Shown: one piece after another, positions 43,323 to 52,461 of the stretch
How positions within the stretch are numbered: position 1 is the first letter of the stretch
Layout of the letters: the number at the start of each line of letters is the position of its first letter
Assembly (NCBI RefSeq): GCF_018603515.1
Contig: NZ_JACATN010000004.1
Span: 558,001-622,000, forward strand
Direction: 5' to 3'
Length of the DNA stretch: 64,000 nucleotides
Source: Zobellia barbeyronii
Lineage (GTDB): Bacteria; Bacteroidota; Bacteroidia; Flavobacteriales; Flavobacteriaceae
The notes under the pieces: generated by a model
What the model saw: only the letters and a program-made list of their open reading frames with translations
Told to the model about the DNA's origin: nothing
Databases searched by the model: none
Position numbers and translations under genes: made by a program

Positions 43323-45521
43323 ATGGAAGTACAGCAGTTTTATTACGATAACAAAATCGTGAAAAATTTCCTCTATGCAACCATGTTCTGGGGTATTGTG
43401 GGTATGTCTGTAGGCTTACTATTAGCCTTAATGTTCATGTTCCCCAACTTAACCGATGGAATATCATGGTTAAGTTTTGGTCGTTTACGCCCATTGCATA
43501 CCAATGCGGTGATTTTTGCATTTGTAGGAAATGCTATTTACGCAGGGGTTTACTACTCCACGCAACGTTTGCTAAAAGCGCGTATGTATAGCGATTTTCT
43601 TAGTAAGTTCAACTTTTGGGGTTGGCAGGCAATTATTGTCTCGGCAGCTATTACCCTTCCATTAGGGTATACCAGTACTAAAGAATATGCAGAGCTTGAA
43701 TGGCCTATAGATATAGCCATTGCTGTGGTTTGGGTTGCTTTTGGTGCCAACCTCATCGGCACCATGATAAAAAGGAGACAGCGTCACCTTTACGTTGCCA
43801 TCTGGTTTTACTTGGCTACTTTTGTTACGGTAGCAGTGCTTCACATCTTCAACAACTTGGAGCTTCCTGTTAGCGCATTAAAAAGTTACTCTATTTACGC
43901 TGGTGTTCAAGATGCATTAGTACAGTGGTGGTACGGGCACAATGCGGTTGCATTTTTCTTGACTACCCCGTTCTTGGGACTTATGTACTACTTTGTACCT
44001 AAAGCAGCAAACAGACCGGTTTATTCTTATAGACTATCTATAGTTCACTTCTGGTCTTTGATTTTTATTTATATCTGGGCTGGACCTCACCACTTGTTAT
44101 ACTCCGCTTTACCGGATTGGGCTCAAAACTTAGGTGTAGCATTTTCAATTATGCTTTTAGCTCCTTCTTGGGGTGGTATGATAAACGGACTTCTTACGTT
44201 ACGTGGTGCATGGGATAAAGTTCGTACAGACCCTGTTTTAAAATTTATGGTAGTTGCAATTACCGGTTACGGTATGGCAACTTTTGAAGGTCCTTTACTT
44301 TCGCTTAAGAACGTAAATGCTATTGCCCACTTTAGTGACTGGATTATTGCTCACGTACATGTAGGTGCTTTAGCCTGGAACGGTTTCTTAACATTTGGTA
44401 TGATTTATTGGTTGGTACCTAGAATGACCAAAAATAAATTGTTCTCTATAGGCTTGGCAAACTTCCATTTCTGGATCGGTACTTTAGGTATTATTCTGTA
44501 TACGTTACCAATGTACGTTGCTGGATTTACCCAAGCATTAATGTGGAAAGAATTTAACCCAGACGGTACATTGGTTTATGGTAACTTCTTAGAAACCGTA
44601 CACGAAATTATGCCTATGTACTGGATGCGTGCCATTGGTGGAAGCCTTTACATTGTTGGTGCCATGGTTATGATCTACAACGTAGTTCGTACCATACGTT
44701 CCGGTAGCACAATAGAAGATGAATTGGCAGAAGCTGCTGCTCTTACTCGTGTTTCAAAACACAGAACAGCTGGCGAAACTTTCCATACTTGGTTAGAGCG
44801 TAAGCCTATTCAATTGACCATCTTAGCTACTGTAGCTATATTAATTGGAGGTCTTATACAGATTGTACCAACCCTTTTGGTAAAATCTAACATACCTACC
44901 ATTTCTAGTGTTAAGCCTTATACTCCGTTAGAACTAGAAGGCCGTGACCTTTACATTCGTGAAGGTTGTGTTAGCTGTCACTCGCAAATGGTTCGTCCGT
45001 TTAGAAGTGAAGTAGAACGTTATGGTGAGTATGCCAAAGCTGGTGAATTCGTTTACGACCACCCATTCCTATGGGGAAGTAAGCGTACTGGACCAGATTT
45101 ACTTAGGGTTGGCGGAAAGTATTCTGACAACTGGCACTTGAACCACATGTATGACCCTCAGAGTACATCATCCGGTTCTATTATGCCTTCATATTCTTGG
45201 ATGGTACGTGACAAGCATGACCGTAGCAACATTAAGACAAAAATGGAAGCTATGGTAACCTTGGGAGTACCGTACACTGAAGAGGAGATTGCTAATGCCG
45301 ATGCTCTTATGGATGCTCAGGCTACAAAAATCGAGAAGAACTTATATTCAGATCCCGATTTTGCTAAAAACTATGAAGCTGACAAAACCTATGCCGCTGA
45401 AAATGGTGAAGAGTTCGTAGAAATGAGAGACCGAGAAATCGTATCCTTAATTTCATACCTACAACGTTTAGGTACGGATATCAAGATTAAAGAGACCGGC
45501 GAAATAATATCTGAAAAATAA
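43323..45521 (+). CDS. ccoNO: cbb3-type cytochrome c oxidase, fused subunits I and II
   Basis: A 732-aa fusion. The CcoN part (about 1-490) has 12 spans with H59 (low-spin heme), GHNAV near 206 (CuB His), PHH near 255-256 and HVH near 344-346 (CuB, heme b3 and low-spin heme ligands). After a further span (ILATVAILIGGLIQIVPTLLV) comes the CcoO part with heme c motif C549-V-S-C552-H553 in REGCVSCHSQMVRP and the distal region PSYSWM. It is the catalytic core of a high-affinity terminal oxidase. The fusion is the usual form in this phylum, but unlike Proteobacteria. Confidence 0.96.
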   Translation: MEVQQFYYDNKIVKNFLYATMFWGIVGMSVGLLLALMFMFPNLTDGISWLSFGRLRPLHTNAVIFAFVGNAIYAGVYYSTQRLLKARMYSDFLSKFNFWGWQAIIVSAAITLPLGYTSTKEYAELEWPIDIAIAVVWVAFGANLIGTMIKRRQRHLYVAIWFYLATFVTVAVLHIFNNLELPVSALKSYSIYAGVQDALVQWWYGHNAVAFFLTTPFLGLMYYFVPKAANRPVYSYRLSIVHFWSLIFIYIWAGPHHLLYSALPDWAQNLGVAFSIMLLAPSWGGMINGLLTLRGAWDKVRTDPVLKFMVVAITGYGMATFEGPLLSLKNVNAIAHFSDWIIAHVHVGALAWNGFLTFGMIYWLVPRMTKNKLFSIGLANFHFWIGTLGIILYTLPMYVAGFTQALMWKEFNPDGTLVYGNFLETVHEIMPMYWMRAIGGSLYIVGAMVMIYNVVRTIRSGSTIEDELAEAAALTRVSKHRTAGETFHTWLERKPIQLTILATVAILIGGLIQIVPTLLVKSNIPTISSVKPYTPLELEGRDLYIREGCVSCHSQMVRPFRSEVERYGEYAKAGEFVYDHPFLWGSKRTGPDLLRVGGKYSDNWHLNHMYDPQSTSSGSIMPSYSWMVRDKHDRSNIKTKMEAMVTLGVPYTEEEIANADALMDAQATKIEKNLYSDPDFAKNYEADKTYAAENGEEFVEMRDREIVSLISYLQRLGTDIKIKETGEIISEK

Positions 45522-45533
45522 AAAATAAATATC

Positions 45534-45725
45534 ATGTTCAAATTTGTAAAAGGTTACATGGAAACTATTGATGGCGTAGCAACCTACCCCATGATATCAC
45601 TACTTATCTTCTTTGTGTTTTTCATATTGTTATTCTGGTGGGTTTTTACTGCCTCAAAAACATACATAAAAGAAGTGAGCGAATTACCTTTTGAAGAAGA
45701 TAACCAACAAAACCTAGAACTATGA
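45534..45725 (+). CDS. ccoQ: CcoQ/FixQ-like small subunit
   Basis: A 63-aa protein with one transmembrane span (about 20-42, MISLLIFFVFFILLFWWVFTA) and a short acidic cytoplasmic tail (ELPFEEDN). Position between ccoNO and ccoP and size identify it as CcoQ, which stabilises the interaction of CcoP with the core. Its stop overlaps the start of ccoP by 4 nt. Confidence 0.87.
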   Translation: MFKFVKGYMETIDGVATYPMISLLIFFVFFILLFWWVFTASKTYIKEVSELPFEEDNQQNLEL

Positions 45726-46675
45726 AAAACACATCAACTTGGTGGTTCAAAATACCACTTGTTTTCTTTTTAATATTCGGCTTAACGGAGTTTGTTGTTG
45801 ATTCAGGAGACTTACCCGCGTTTATTAAATTCCCAATGGTGCAAGTATTCCTTGTATTCGTTCTATTCTTGCTTATCGTAATTGCGATAATTACAAGAGC
45901 CATAGAAAATGTAATGTATCAAACTCTTTCAAAAGAAGCGCAAGAGCGTTATCTAGCTGCAAAGAACAAATCTTTACATTGGAAATGGGGCGAAGAAACT
46001 TACCAAAGAATGCTTGGTTCTAAACCCATGGAAAAAGAAGGCGAGATTATTCTTGACCATGACTATGATGGTATTCGCGAGTTAGACAACAATCTACCGC
46101 CATGGTGGGTATACTTATTCTATGCCTCTATTGTGTTCGCTGTAGTTTACCTAGTTCGTTTTGAGATATATAATGATTATAACCAAGACCAAGAATACGA
46201 GCAAGAAGTAGCTGCCGCTCAATTAGAGATTGAAGAGTATAAAAAGACCGCAAAAGGCCTTGTTGATGCCAATACGGTAGAATTACTTACCGATGCGGGA
46301 GACCTTAAAGCTGGCCAGACCATTTTTGAAAGTAACTGTGTTGCCTGTCATATGGTAGATGGTGGCGGTGGTATTGGACCTAACCTTACAGACCAAAATT
46401 GGATTTTAGGTGGAGGCATCAAAAATGTTTTCCATACGATTTCTGAAGGTGGTCGTGATGGTAAAGGTATGATTGCTTGGAAACAGAGTTTAAAGCCTGC
46501 AGAAATTGCTCAGGTTGCTAGTTACGTCTTGAGTTTTCAAGGTACTACACCAGCCAATCCAAAAGCTCCGGACGGTGATCTTTGGTTAGACCCAGATGCA
46601 CCTGCCCAGGCAGTTCCTGCAATAGAATCTAGTACCGAACAGGAAGTAGATTCTACATCGGTTACTATGAACTGA
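45722..46675 (+). CDS. ccoP: cbb3-type oxidase subunit III, single-heme form
   Basis: A 317-aa membrane-bound cytochrome c. Two spans are at about 8-28 and 40-58, a third at 128-145; HDYDGIRELDNNLPPWW (113-129) is the CcoP N-terminal signature. Only one heme c site is present, C206-V-A-C209-H210, with M250 (GKGMIAW) as likely distal ligand. Proteobacterial CcoP has two hemes. The C-terminal tail (281-317) is low-complexity and acidic. It takes electrons from soluble cytochrome to CcoO. Confidence 0.92.
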   Translation: MKNTSTWWFKIPLVFFLIFGLTEFVVDSGDLPAFIKFPMVQVFLVFVLFLLIVIAIITRAIENVMYQTLSKEAQERYLAAKNKSLHWKWGEETYQRMLGSKPMEKEGEIILDHDYDGIRELDNNLPPWWVYLFYASIVFAVVYLVRFEIYNDYNQDQEYEQEVAAAQLEIEEYKKTAKGLVDANTVELLTDAGDLKAGQTIFESNCVACHMVDGGGGIGPNLTDQNWILGGGIKNVFHTISEGGRDGKGMIAWKQSLKPAEIAQVASYVLSFQGTTPANPKAPDGDLWLDPDAPAQAVPAIESSTEQEVDSTSVTMN

Positions 46676-46721
46676 ATTAAACGGGACATGTTTGCCCTGT
46701 TAGCTGATAAAGCATAATAAA

Positions 46722-48140
46722 ATGGCACAAGATCAAGAAAATTTTAGGGATTCCATAGGCACCATAAAGGAAGACGGAAAACGGGCATGGGTATATCCCA
46801 AAAAGCCTAGTGGTAAACTTTATGAGTATCGCAAATACGTAAGTTACGTTCTTCTTACCTTCTTGATTGCGTCTCCTTTTATTAAGATTAACGGCAACCA
46901 ATTTTTGATGTTCAATGTCTTAGAAAGACGTTTTAACATCTTTAGTTTTCCGTTTTATCCGCAAGATTTTCACCTCTTCGTTATTTCAATGATTATTGGG
47001 GTGGTTTTCATTGCTCTTTTTACTGTTGCATTTGGACGTATTTTCTGCGGATGGATGTGCCCGCAAACCATTTTCTTGGAAATGGTTTTTAGAAGAATAG
47101 AATATTGGATAGATGGTGACCGTGGCGCTCAAATGCGACTGGATAGACAAGCTTGGGATTCTGAAAAGATTCGTAAACGTGTGTTGAAATGGATAATCTT
47201 TTTTATCATATCGTTTATCATAGCTAATGTTTTCTTGGCTTACTTGATTGGTAGCGACCGCTTGATTCAGTATGTTACAGATGGTCCTAGCCAACACTTA
47301 AGCACCATGTTATCTCTATTGATATTTACAGGGGTGTTTTATTTTATATTCGCCTGGTTTAGAGAACAGGTGTGTATTATTGCCTGTCCTTACGGACGTA
47401 TGCAAGGTGTGCTATTAGACAACCAGTCTATTATTGTTGCTTACGACCACGTAAGAGGTGAAGCTGAAAATGGAAGAAAAAAGTGGCGTAAAAATGAAGA
47501 CCGAGAGGAATTAGGCAATGGCGATTGTATTGACTGCAACCAATGTGTAAACGTTTGCCCTACAGGAATTGATATTAGAAACGGAACGCAGTTAGAATGT
47601 GTAAACTGTACCGCCTGTATAGATGAGTGCGATTCCATAATGGAAAAAGTAGATCTTCCAAAAGGATTGATTCGCTATGCCAGTGAAGATGAAATTACCA
47701 AGAAAGAGAAGTTTAAATTTACACCTCGTTTAAAAGGATATACTGCGGTATTGGTAATTTTAACTGGTGTACTTGTAGGTATGATGTTCTTAAGAAACGA
47801 CCTTGAAGCCAATATTTTGAGGTTACCAGGCCAACTTTACGAACACAAAGAAGGCAACATTATTAGTAATGTCTTCACTTACAAATTATTGAACAAAACC
47901 ACTAAGCCTGTAGAGAACGTTCATTTTGAGTTGATGTCTCCTAAAGGGGAAATTAAATTAGTACGAAACAATAATTTTGATGTACAACCGGAAGCGTTGG
48001 CAGAAGGAACCTTGTTTATAGAAATTAATGCTTCGGCCTTGAGTGGTGATAAGAACAACTTAAAAATTGGTGTCTACAGTAATGACAAATTAATAGAGAC
48101 CACCACGGCGCGCTTTTTGGCACCGCGTAGTTATAAATAG
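46722..48140 (+). CDS. ccoG: cbb3-type oxidase accessory protein CcoG (Cu reductase, 4Fe-4S)
   Basis: A 472-aa membrane ferredoxin-like protein. It has membrane spans with GRIFCGWMCPQTIFLE (Cys pair, NapH/NosR-like), REQVCIIACPYGRMQG, then two 4Fe-4S motifs CIDCNQCVNVCPTG and CVNCTACIDECD. The C-terminal 130 residues form a periplasmic beta domain (Ig-like FixG_C). CcoG reduces Cu(II) to Cu(I) for CcoN maturation. Length and order are as in the family. Confidence 0.94.
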   Translation: MAQDQENFRDSIGTIKEDGKRAWVYPKKPSGKLYEYRKYVSYVLLTFLIASPFIKINGNQFLMFNVLERRFNIFSFPFYPQDFHLFVISMIIGVVFIALFTVAFGRIFCGWMCPQTIFLEMVFRRIEYWIDGDRGAQMRLDRQAWDSEKIRKRVLKWIIFFIISFIIANVFLAYLIGSDRLIQYVTDGPSQHLSTMLSLLIFTGVFYFIFAWFREQVCIIACPYGRMQGVLLDNQSIIVAYDHVRGEAENGRKKWRKNEDREELGNGDCIDCNQCVNVCPTGIDIRNGTQLECVNCTACIDECDSIMEKVDLPKGLIRYASEDEITKKEKFKFTPRLKGYTAVLVILTGVLVGMMFLRNDLEANILRLPGQLYEHKEGNIISNVFTYKLLNKTTKPVENVHFELMSPKGEIKLVRNNNFDVQPEALAEGTLFIEINASALSGDKNNLKIGVYSNDKLIETTTARFLAPRSYK

Positions 48141-48157
48141 TAATTAAGTAAAAGATC

Positions 48158-48604
48158 ATGAAAATAAATTGGGGTACAGGTATCGTAATTGCTTTTGGAA
48201 TTTTCATCAGTTTTATACTGTTCTTCGTGATACGAATGACTACAAGCCATGATGCCAATCATGATTTGGTTACTGAAGAGTATTACAAGGCAGAACTTGG
48301 CTATCAAAAAGAAATAGATGCAGAGCAAAACGCTGTTAACTCCAATGAAAAAATAGAATTAGAAAAAACACCTGAAGGATTACTAGTAATCTTTCCTAAA
48401 GGATACGCAGACACAAATGTATCAGGCATTGTATCCCTATACAGACCGTCCAATAAGCACTTGGATTTTGACTTACCTATAAGTCTATCCGATTCACATT
48501 TGCTCATACCTGACAAACGCTTGTTGGATGGTCGTTGGGATATAAAAATAACTTGGAAACACCAAGGGAAGGATTTTCAGCATAGAGAAAGTATAACCCT
48601 TTAA
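48158..48604 (+). CDS. ccoH: FixH/CcoH-like protein
   Basis: A 148-aa protein with one N-terminal span (about 6-26) and a periplasmic part with DLVTEEYYKAELGYQKEIDAEQNA, the FixH signature, then a beta-rich domain (LPISLSDSHLLIPDKRLLDGRWDIKITW). It helps assembly of the cbb3 complex. It lies 17 nt after ccoG and 7 nt before the SafE-like gene. Confidence 0.9.
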   Translation: MKINWGTGIVIAFGIFISFILFFVIRMTTSHDANHDLVTEEYYKAELGYQKEIDAEQNAVNSNEKIELEKTPEGLLVIFPKGYADTNVSGIVSLYRPSNKHLDFDLPISLSDSHLLIPDKRLLDGRWDIKITWKHQGKDFQHRESITL

Positions 48605-48611
48605 GAGAAAC

Positions 48612-49316
48612 ATGATTCTATCTGCCGTCATACTAGGCTTAATGGGAAGCTTGCACTGCGTTGGCATGTGTGGCCCTATTGCCTTTATGCTTCCGGTAGA
48701 CCATTCTAACAATGTCAAAAAATTTGGTCAGATATTCATTTATCACTTTGGCCGGTTAATGGCATATGGTATCATTGGACTCATTTTTGGCTTTCTAGGA
48801 AAAGGATTATCCATTTTTGGTGCACAACAAAAACTCTCCATAGCTATTGGAGTTTTGATGATTCTAGTTGTATTAATTCCTCATAAAACATTCAGCAAAT
48901 ACAACCTATCAAAACCCATTTACAAAGTCATATCTAAAGTTAAGAACCAACTAGGTAAAGAATTGAAGAAAAAATCTCCGGATACCTTTTTAACGATTGG
49001 TTTCCTAAACGGATTTCTACCTTGCGGTTTGGTTTATATGGCACTTTTTGGAGCCGTTGCCATGGGCAATGCTTTACAAGGCAGCCTGTATATGATGTTA
49101 TTTGGTTTAGGAACTGTGCCTTTAATGACGGTTGCTATTTATTTTAGTGGTTTATTAAAAGGTGGTATACGTCAAAAAGTACAAAAAGCTATTCCCGTTT
49201 TTGTAGTGATTATAGGTTTGCTTTTTGTCCTTAGAGGTCTTGGGTTGGGTATTCCTTACGTATCACCAGCACCTGTTACACAAATAGCTTCAAGCGCTAT
49301 AGAATGCCATAATTAA
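48612..49316 (+). CDS. Sulfite exporter TauE/SafE-family membrane protein (cbb3-linked)
   Basis: A 234-aa protein with about six spans. LGLMGSLHCVGMCGPIAFMLP carries a Cys pair in a span, and IGFLNGFLPCGLVYMALFGAVAMG has a third intramembrane Cys; such Cys pairs mark the DsbD-like branch often found with cco genes, where it may handle copper or reductant. The annotation 'sulfite exporter' is a family name only. It is the last gene of the compact ccoS-to-SafE run. Confidence 0.85.
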   Translation: MILSAVILGLMGSLHCVGMCGPIAFMLPVDHSNNVKKFGQIFIYHFGRLMAYGIIGLIFGFLGKGLSIFGAQQKLSIAIGVLMILVVLIPHKTFSKYNLSKPIYKVISKVKNQLGKELKKKSPDTFLTIGFLNGFLPCGLVYMALFGAVAMGNALQGSLYMMLFGLGTVPLMTVAIYFSGLLKGGIRQKVQKAIPVFVVIIGLLFVLRGLGLGIPYVSPAPVTQIASSAIECHN

Positions 49317-49343
49317 CGGCTACGGCCACCAAACAATTTTCTT

Positions 49344-49832
49344 ATGAAACCGTTACCTAACGAAATTGTACTTCGCCCAAGGTTTCAATTGGATATTGCC
49401 GGAACCAGTGAAAGCATTCTTAAAAAGTTTGAAACTGCTGGTTACGCTCCTTTTTTGGTAAAAAGATTAGATGAACATGTCTTTCTTAAATTCGACGATA
49501 AAAACAACCATTTCTGGTCGCCTCAACTCCACTTGCAGATAGATGAACTAGATGCTTCCAACTGCCGTTTACATGGCATATTTGGACCTAACCCTACCCT
49601 ATGGACCTTCTTTATGTTCGTACATTTTGCGGTAGCATGCCTATTCATCATCATAGGAATTTGGGCGTATTCAAGCGCGTCCCTAAATAAACCTTATCAC
49701 TTGCAACTAGGACTAATGGGTATGATAGTAGTGGTATGGTTTGTACTTTACTTTTTTGGACGAAGCGGTAAACAAAAAGGAAAGCCACAAATGGAAGAAT
49801 TATATGGGTTTATGATGAAAGTTCTTACGTAA
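49344..49832 (+). CDS. Conserved membrane protein of unknown function (162 aa)
   Basis: A 162-aa protein: a soluble N-terminal domain of about 85 residues with mixed strands (LRPRFQLDIAGTSESILKKFE, HVFLKFDDKNNHFWSPQLHLQI) and two C-terminal spans (about 89-110 and 121-140). It is 27 nt after the SafE-like gene and probably part of the same transcript. I do not recognise a characterised family. Its stop codon lies within the palindrome described next. Confidence 0.65.
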   Translation: MKPLPNEIVLRPRFQLDIAGTSESILKKFETAGYAPFLVKRLDEHVFLKFDDKNNHFWSPQLHLQIDELDASNCRLHGIFGPNPTLWTFFMFVHFAVACLFIIIGIWAYSSASLNKPYHLQLGLMGMIVVVWFVLYFFGRSGKQKGKPQMEELYGFMMKVLT

Positions 49833-49868
49833 GAAATTTCAAAGGTTTTAATGTCTTTCTTATATTTG
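49822..49868 (+). promoter_or_regulatory. Putative promoter with upstream 14-bp palindrome, before the haloperoxidase-like gene
   Basis: TATATTTG (49861-49868) fully matches the TAnnTTTG -7 element and would give a leader of about 25 nt for an ATG at 49899. A perfect palindrome TTCTTACGTAAGAA (49822-49835) lies upstream, overlapping the previous stop codon. No -33 TTTG was found. Confidence 0.45.
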
Positions 49869-49898
49869 AAAGTTACCAACAACTTAATAACCAATTAC

Positions 49899-51353
49899 AT
49901 GAAACGTATTATTGTACTAACCCTTATGATGGGGTTATTATCTTCCGGCGCATCTTTCGCCCAAGAAAAACAAGAAGAACCAAGAGGAGTTGAAAATATT
50001 GCCTATAAGTGGGGAAAAATGGCGTTGGATGCCACAGCATCGGATACCGAACAATTCAAGCCTAGACCCACAATAACCTCACGTTACCTTGGCCTAATTT
50101 TTATCTCAATTTTTGATGCATGGTCCGTTTATGATGAGACTGCTATACCAGTTTATTTAAAAGGTGTAGACCGAAAACCTGCGAGTGAACAGAATCTTAA
50201 AAATAAAGAAATTGCGATTAGCTATGCTGCTTTTGGTGCGATGAAGGAATACTACTATTCCAATACTGAAATGTTCAGAAAATTTATGACGGACTTAGGT
50301 CTTGACCCAGACAATACATCAACGGACCCGAACACGCCGGAAGGTGTGGGCAACCTAGCTGCCATGGCTACTATAGAAGCTAGAAAAAACGATGGTAGCA
50401 ATCAATATGGGGAGGTTGAAGGTTCTAACGGAGAAGCATATTTTGATTATACCAACTACAGTCCGGTAAACTCAGCAGATGAGAATACGGACATCAATAG
50501 GTGGCAACCAAAGTATTTTTCAGATGGCAAAGGTGGCCAATATGCTCCTGGTTGTCTTACCCCTTACTGGCAAAAAGTAGCTCCTATTACATTAACCACG
50601 GCAGACCAATTTAGACCAGGGCCTCCGCCGTTGGTAGGTTCAGAGCAATTAAAAAAAGAAGTTCAAGAGGTGGTTGATTTGCAGGCCAACCTATCTGATG
50701 AAGAAATAGCTTTGGTAGAATTCATGCGAGACGGACCGCAATCTGTACAGCAAGCTGGCCACTGGTTAAAGTTCGCACAAGACGTTTCCCGCAGAGATAA
50801 CCATACGTTAGACGAAGATGTAAAAATGTATTTCTTAACGGAAATAACTGCAATGGATGCTTTTATTGCTTCATGGGATTCTAAGATGTTCTATGATTAT
50901 GCCCGTCCTTATGCACTGGTTCACGAATATTACAAAGATAAAACTATAAAGGCGTGGGCAGGTCCTGGCAAAGGTATTGTTGAAATGAAAGGGCAAGAAT
51001 GGCGCCCTTATTCGCCAGATATTTTTCTATGTCCTCCATTCCCGAGCTACACCTCTGGTCACAGCACTATTAGTGGGGCTTGTGCAGAAGTGCTTCGTCT
51101 TTTTACCGGTGATGAGTATTTTGGAGAATCCATAGAACTTATACCGGGTTCCCTTACAGAATATGACAGCATTCATTTTGGAAAACCGGTAATTATAAAC
51201 TTCCCTACTTTTACTGAAACTGCTAATATGGCGGGTATGTCTAGGGTAATGGGTGGTTACCACATACAGGCCGACAATATAGCTGGCCTGCAATTAGGTA
51301 GAGATGTGGCTACCCAAGCATGGGAATTTTACAACGACCATTTAGCAAAATAG
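49899..51353 (+). CDS. Vanadium-dependent haloperoxidase/PAP2-like secreted protein
   Basis: A 484-aa exported protein; the in-frame ATG 16 codons upstream lies before a promoter-like element, and the signal peptide MKRIIVLTLMMGLLSSGASF begins at 49899. The helical C-terminal half has the three vanadate/phosphate-binding motifs of the superfamily: KMFYDYARPYA, PSYTSGHSTISGA (near 380-390) and MAGMSRVMGGYHIQADNIAG (near 445-460). It is either a halide-oxidising enzyme or an acid phosphatase; the SGHST and GGYHxxxD patterns suit both. It is not obviously linked to the neighbouring respiratory genes. Confidence 0.85.
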   Translation: MKRIIVLTLMMGLLSSGASFAQEKQEEPRGVENIAYKWGKMALDATASDTEQFKPRPTITSRYLGLIFISIFDAWSVYDETAIPVYLKGVDRKPASEQNLKNKEIAISYAAFGAMKEYYYSNTEMFRKFMTDLGLDPDNTSTDPNTPEGVGNLAAMATIEARKNDGSNQYGEVEGSNGEAYFDYTNYSPVNSADENTDINRWQPKYFSDGKGGQYAPGCLTPYWQKVAPITLTTADQFRPGPPPLVGSEQLKKEVQEVVDLQANLSDEEIALVEFMRDGPQSVQQAGHWLKFAQDVSRRDNHTLDEDVKMYFLTEITAMDAFIASWDSKMFYDYARPYALVHEYYKDKTIKAWAGPGKGIVEMKGQEWRPYSPDIFLCPPFPSYTSGHSTISGACAEVLRLFTGDEYFGESIELIPGSLTEYDSIHFGKPVIINFPTFTETANMAGMSRVMGGYHIQADNIAGLQLGRDVATQAWEFYNDHLAK

Positions 51354-51377
51354 AAACATCATGTCTAATTAAAAAGA

Positions 51378-51417
51378 GGAAAGGAAATCAGTTTGATTCT
51401 CTTTCCACTTTTTTTAT
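51378..51417 (+). terminator. Terminator after the haloperoxidase-like gene
   Basis: GGAAAGGAAATC, loop AGTTT and GATTCTCTTTCC (two internal mismatches) are followed by ACTTTTTTT, 24 nt after the stop. Confidence 0.7.
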
Positions 51418-51532
51418 ACCAATAATTGGCAAAACATGATATTGTTCATATTCTAAAGCTCCTCTATTATAGATATTTGCAGCACAAACCGAGCACTTCA
51501 AAAACTAATGCCAATAGTGTACTTTTGATACG

Positions 51533-51928
51533 ATGGAAAAAAAAGAAATTGAAACCCGAGATGACGTACAGCTGCTTGTTGAAACCTTCTATGGAAAAAT
51601 AAGAGAGGATAAAATTCTTGGTCCTATTTTTAATGGAATTATTACCGACTGGGAAGCACACCTAAAATTATTAACGGATTTCTGGGAAACTCAGCTTTTT
51701 TTAAAACGAATATATCAAGGCAACCCCGTAACGGCGCACCAAGAAGTAGATGACAAAACCAATCATAGTATTACCTCCGAACATTTTGGCCTTTGGCTTA
51801 ATCATTGGTTTGCAACCATAGATGAACTCTTTGAAGGCGACAAAGCTTGGATTGCCAAGAATAGGGCACAAAAAATGAGTACAATGCTTTTTATGCAGAT
51901 GTTCCAACATAGAAGTAGAACTTCCTAA
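51533..51928 (+). CDS. Group III truncated hemoglobin
   Basis: A 131-aa globin with the 2-over-2 fold. It shows DDVQLLVETFYGKIREDKILGPIF (helices B-E), FWETQLF, NPVTAHQEV and the F-helix ITSEHFGLWLNHWFATIDE with the likely proximal His, a pattern typical of TrHb-III (cgb-like). Members bind O2/NO and may detoxify NO or assist a terminal oxidase. Its position beside rrf2 and ric suggests nitrosative-stress defence. A TACTTTTG element (51520-51527) lies only 6 nt from the ATG. Confidence 0.88.
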   Translation: MEKKEIETRDDVQLLVETFYGKIREDKILGPIFNGIITDWEAHLKLLTDFWETQLFLKRIYQGNPVTAHQEVDDKTNHSITSEHFGLWLNHWFATIDELFEGDKAWIAKNRAQKMSTMLFMQMFQHRSRTS

Positions 51929-51946
51929 TACAAAAAAATAAAATTT

Positions 51947-51989
51947 AACTCGGATACATTTGTCCTAGTTAAAAAACATCATATCTTTG
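51947..51989 (+). promoter_or_regulatory. rrf2 promoter with operator over the -33 element
   Basis: The -33 TTTG (51959-51962), a 19-nt spacer and -7 TATCTTTG (51982-51989) form a textbook Bacteroidota promoter. A dyad AACTCGGA-N8-TCCTAGTT (51947-51970) is centred on the -33 element. The same GGA-N8-TCC core recurs upstream of ric. Autorepression by the Rrf2 protein is the natural reading. Confidence 0.78.
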
Positions 51990-52012
51990 TAACGTAAAAC
52001 AAAACTATCTGA

Positions 52013-52447
52013 ATGTTTTCAAAAGCATGTGAATACGGAATAAGAGCATCAACCTACATAGCGTTAAAATCGCTTGAAGGTACTAGAGTGAGCTTGAAAG
52101 AGATTGCTGAAAAGATAGATTCTCCCGTTGCTTTTACGGCCAAAGTTTTGCAGCAATTATCTAAGAATCACATTGTAGATTCAGTAAAAGGTGCATCTGG
52201 CGGCTTTCAGATAACAAAGGCAAACATAAACCAGATAAAACTTGCCCAAATAGTATTTGCCATAGATGGCAACAACGTATATGAGGGTTGTGGACTTGGT
52301 CTAAAAAAATGTAATGCTAATGAACCCTGCCCTGTTCACGATAAATTTGTTCAGATACGGAGTGATTTGAAAAACATGTTAGAAAATACCAGCCTTTATG
52401 ATATGACCATTGGTCTAGAGGAAGGACTTACATCTTTGAGAAGGTAA
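52013..52447 (+). CDS. Rrf2-family Fe-S transcriptional regulator (NsrR/IscR-like)
   Basis: A 144-aa winged-helix regulator. The N-terminus (MFSKACEYGIRASTYIA) and EIAEKIDSPVAFTAKVLQQLSKNHIVDSVKGASGGFQI are Rrf2-specific. Three cysteines C93-x6-C100-x5-C106 are placed to bind an Fe-S cluster. The gene is immediately followed by ric and preceded by a globin, so an NO-sensing NsrR-like role is favoured over IscR. Two matching dyads stand before this gene and before ric. Confidence 0.9.
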   Translation: MFSKACEYGIRASTYIALKSLEGTRVSLKEIAEKIDSPVAFTAKVLQQLSKNHIVDSVKGASGGFQITKANINQIKLAQIVFAIDGNNVYEGCGLGLKKCNANEPCPVHDKFVQIRSDLKNMLENTSLYDMTIGLEEGLTSLRR

Positions 52448-52461
52448 AAAAATTTGAATAT

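Noticed and set aside
49851-49898. 16-codon extension of the haloperoxidase-like protein
   Set aside because: A promoter element TATATTTG lies inside it and the signal peptide begins at the later ATG.
51520-51527. TACTTTTG as promoter of the globin gene
   Set aside because: Only 6 nt from the ATG and no -33 TTTG; it would force a leaderless message, so I keep it as a remark only.
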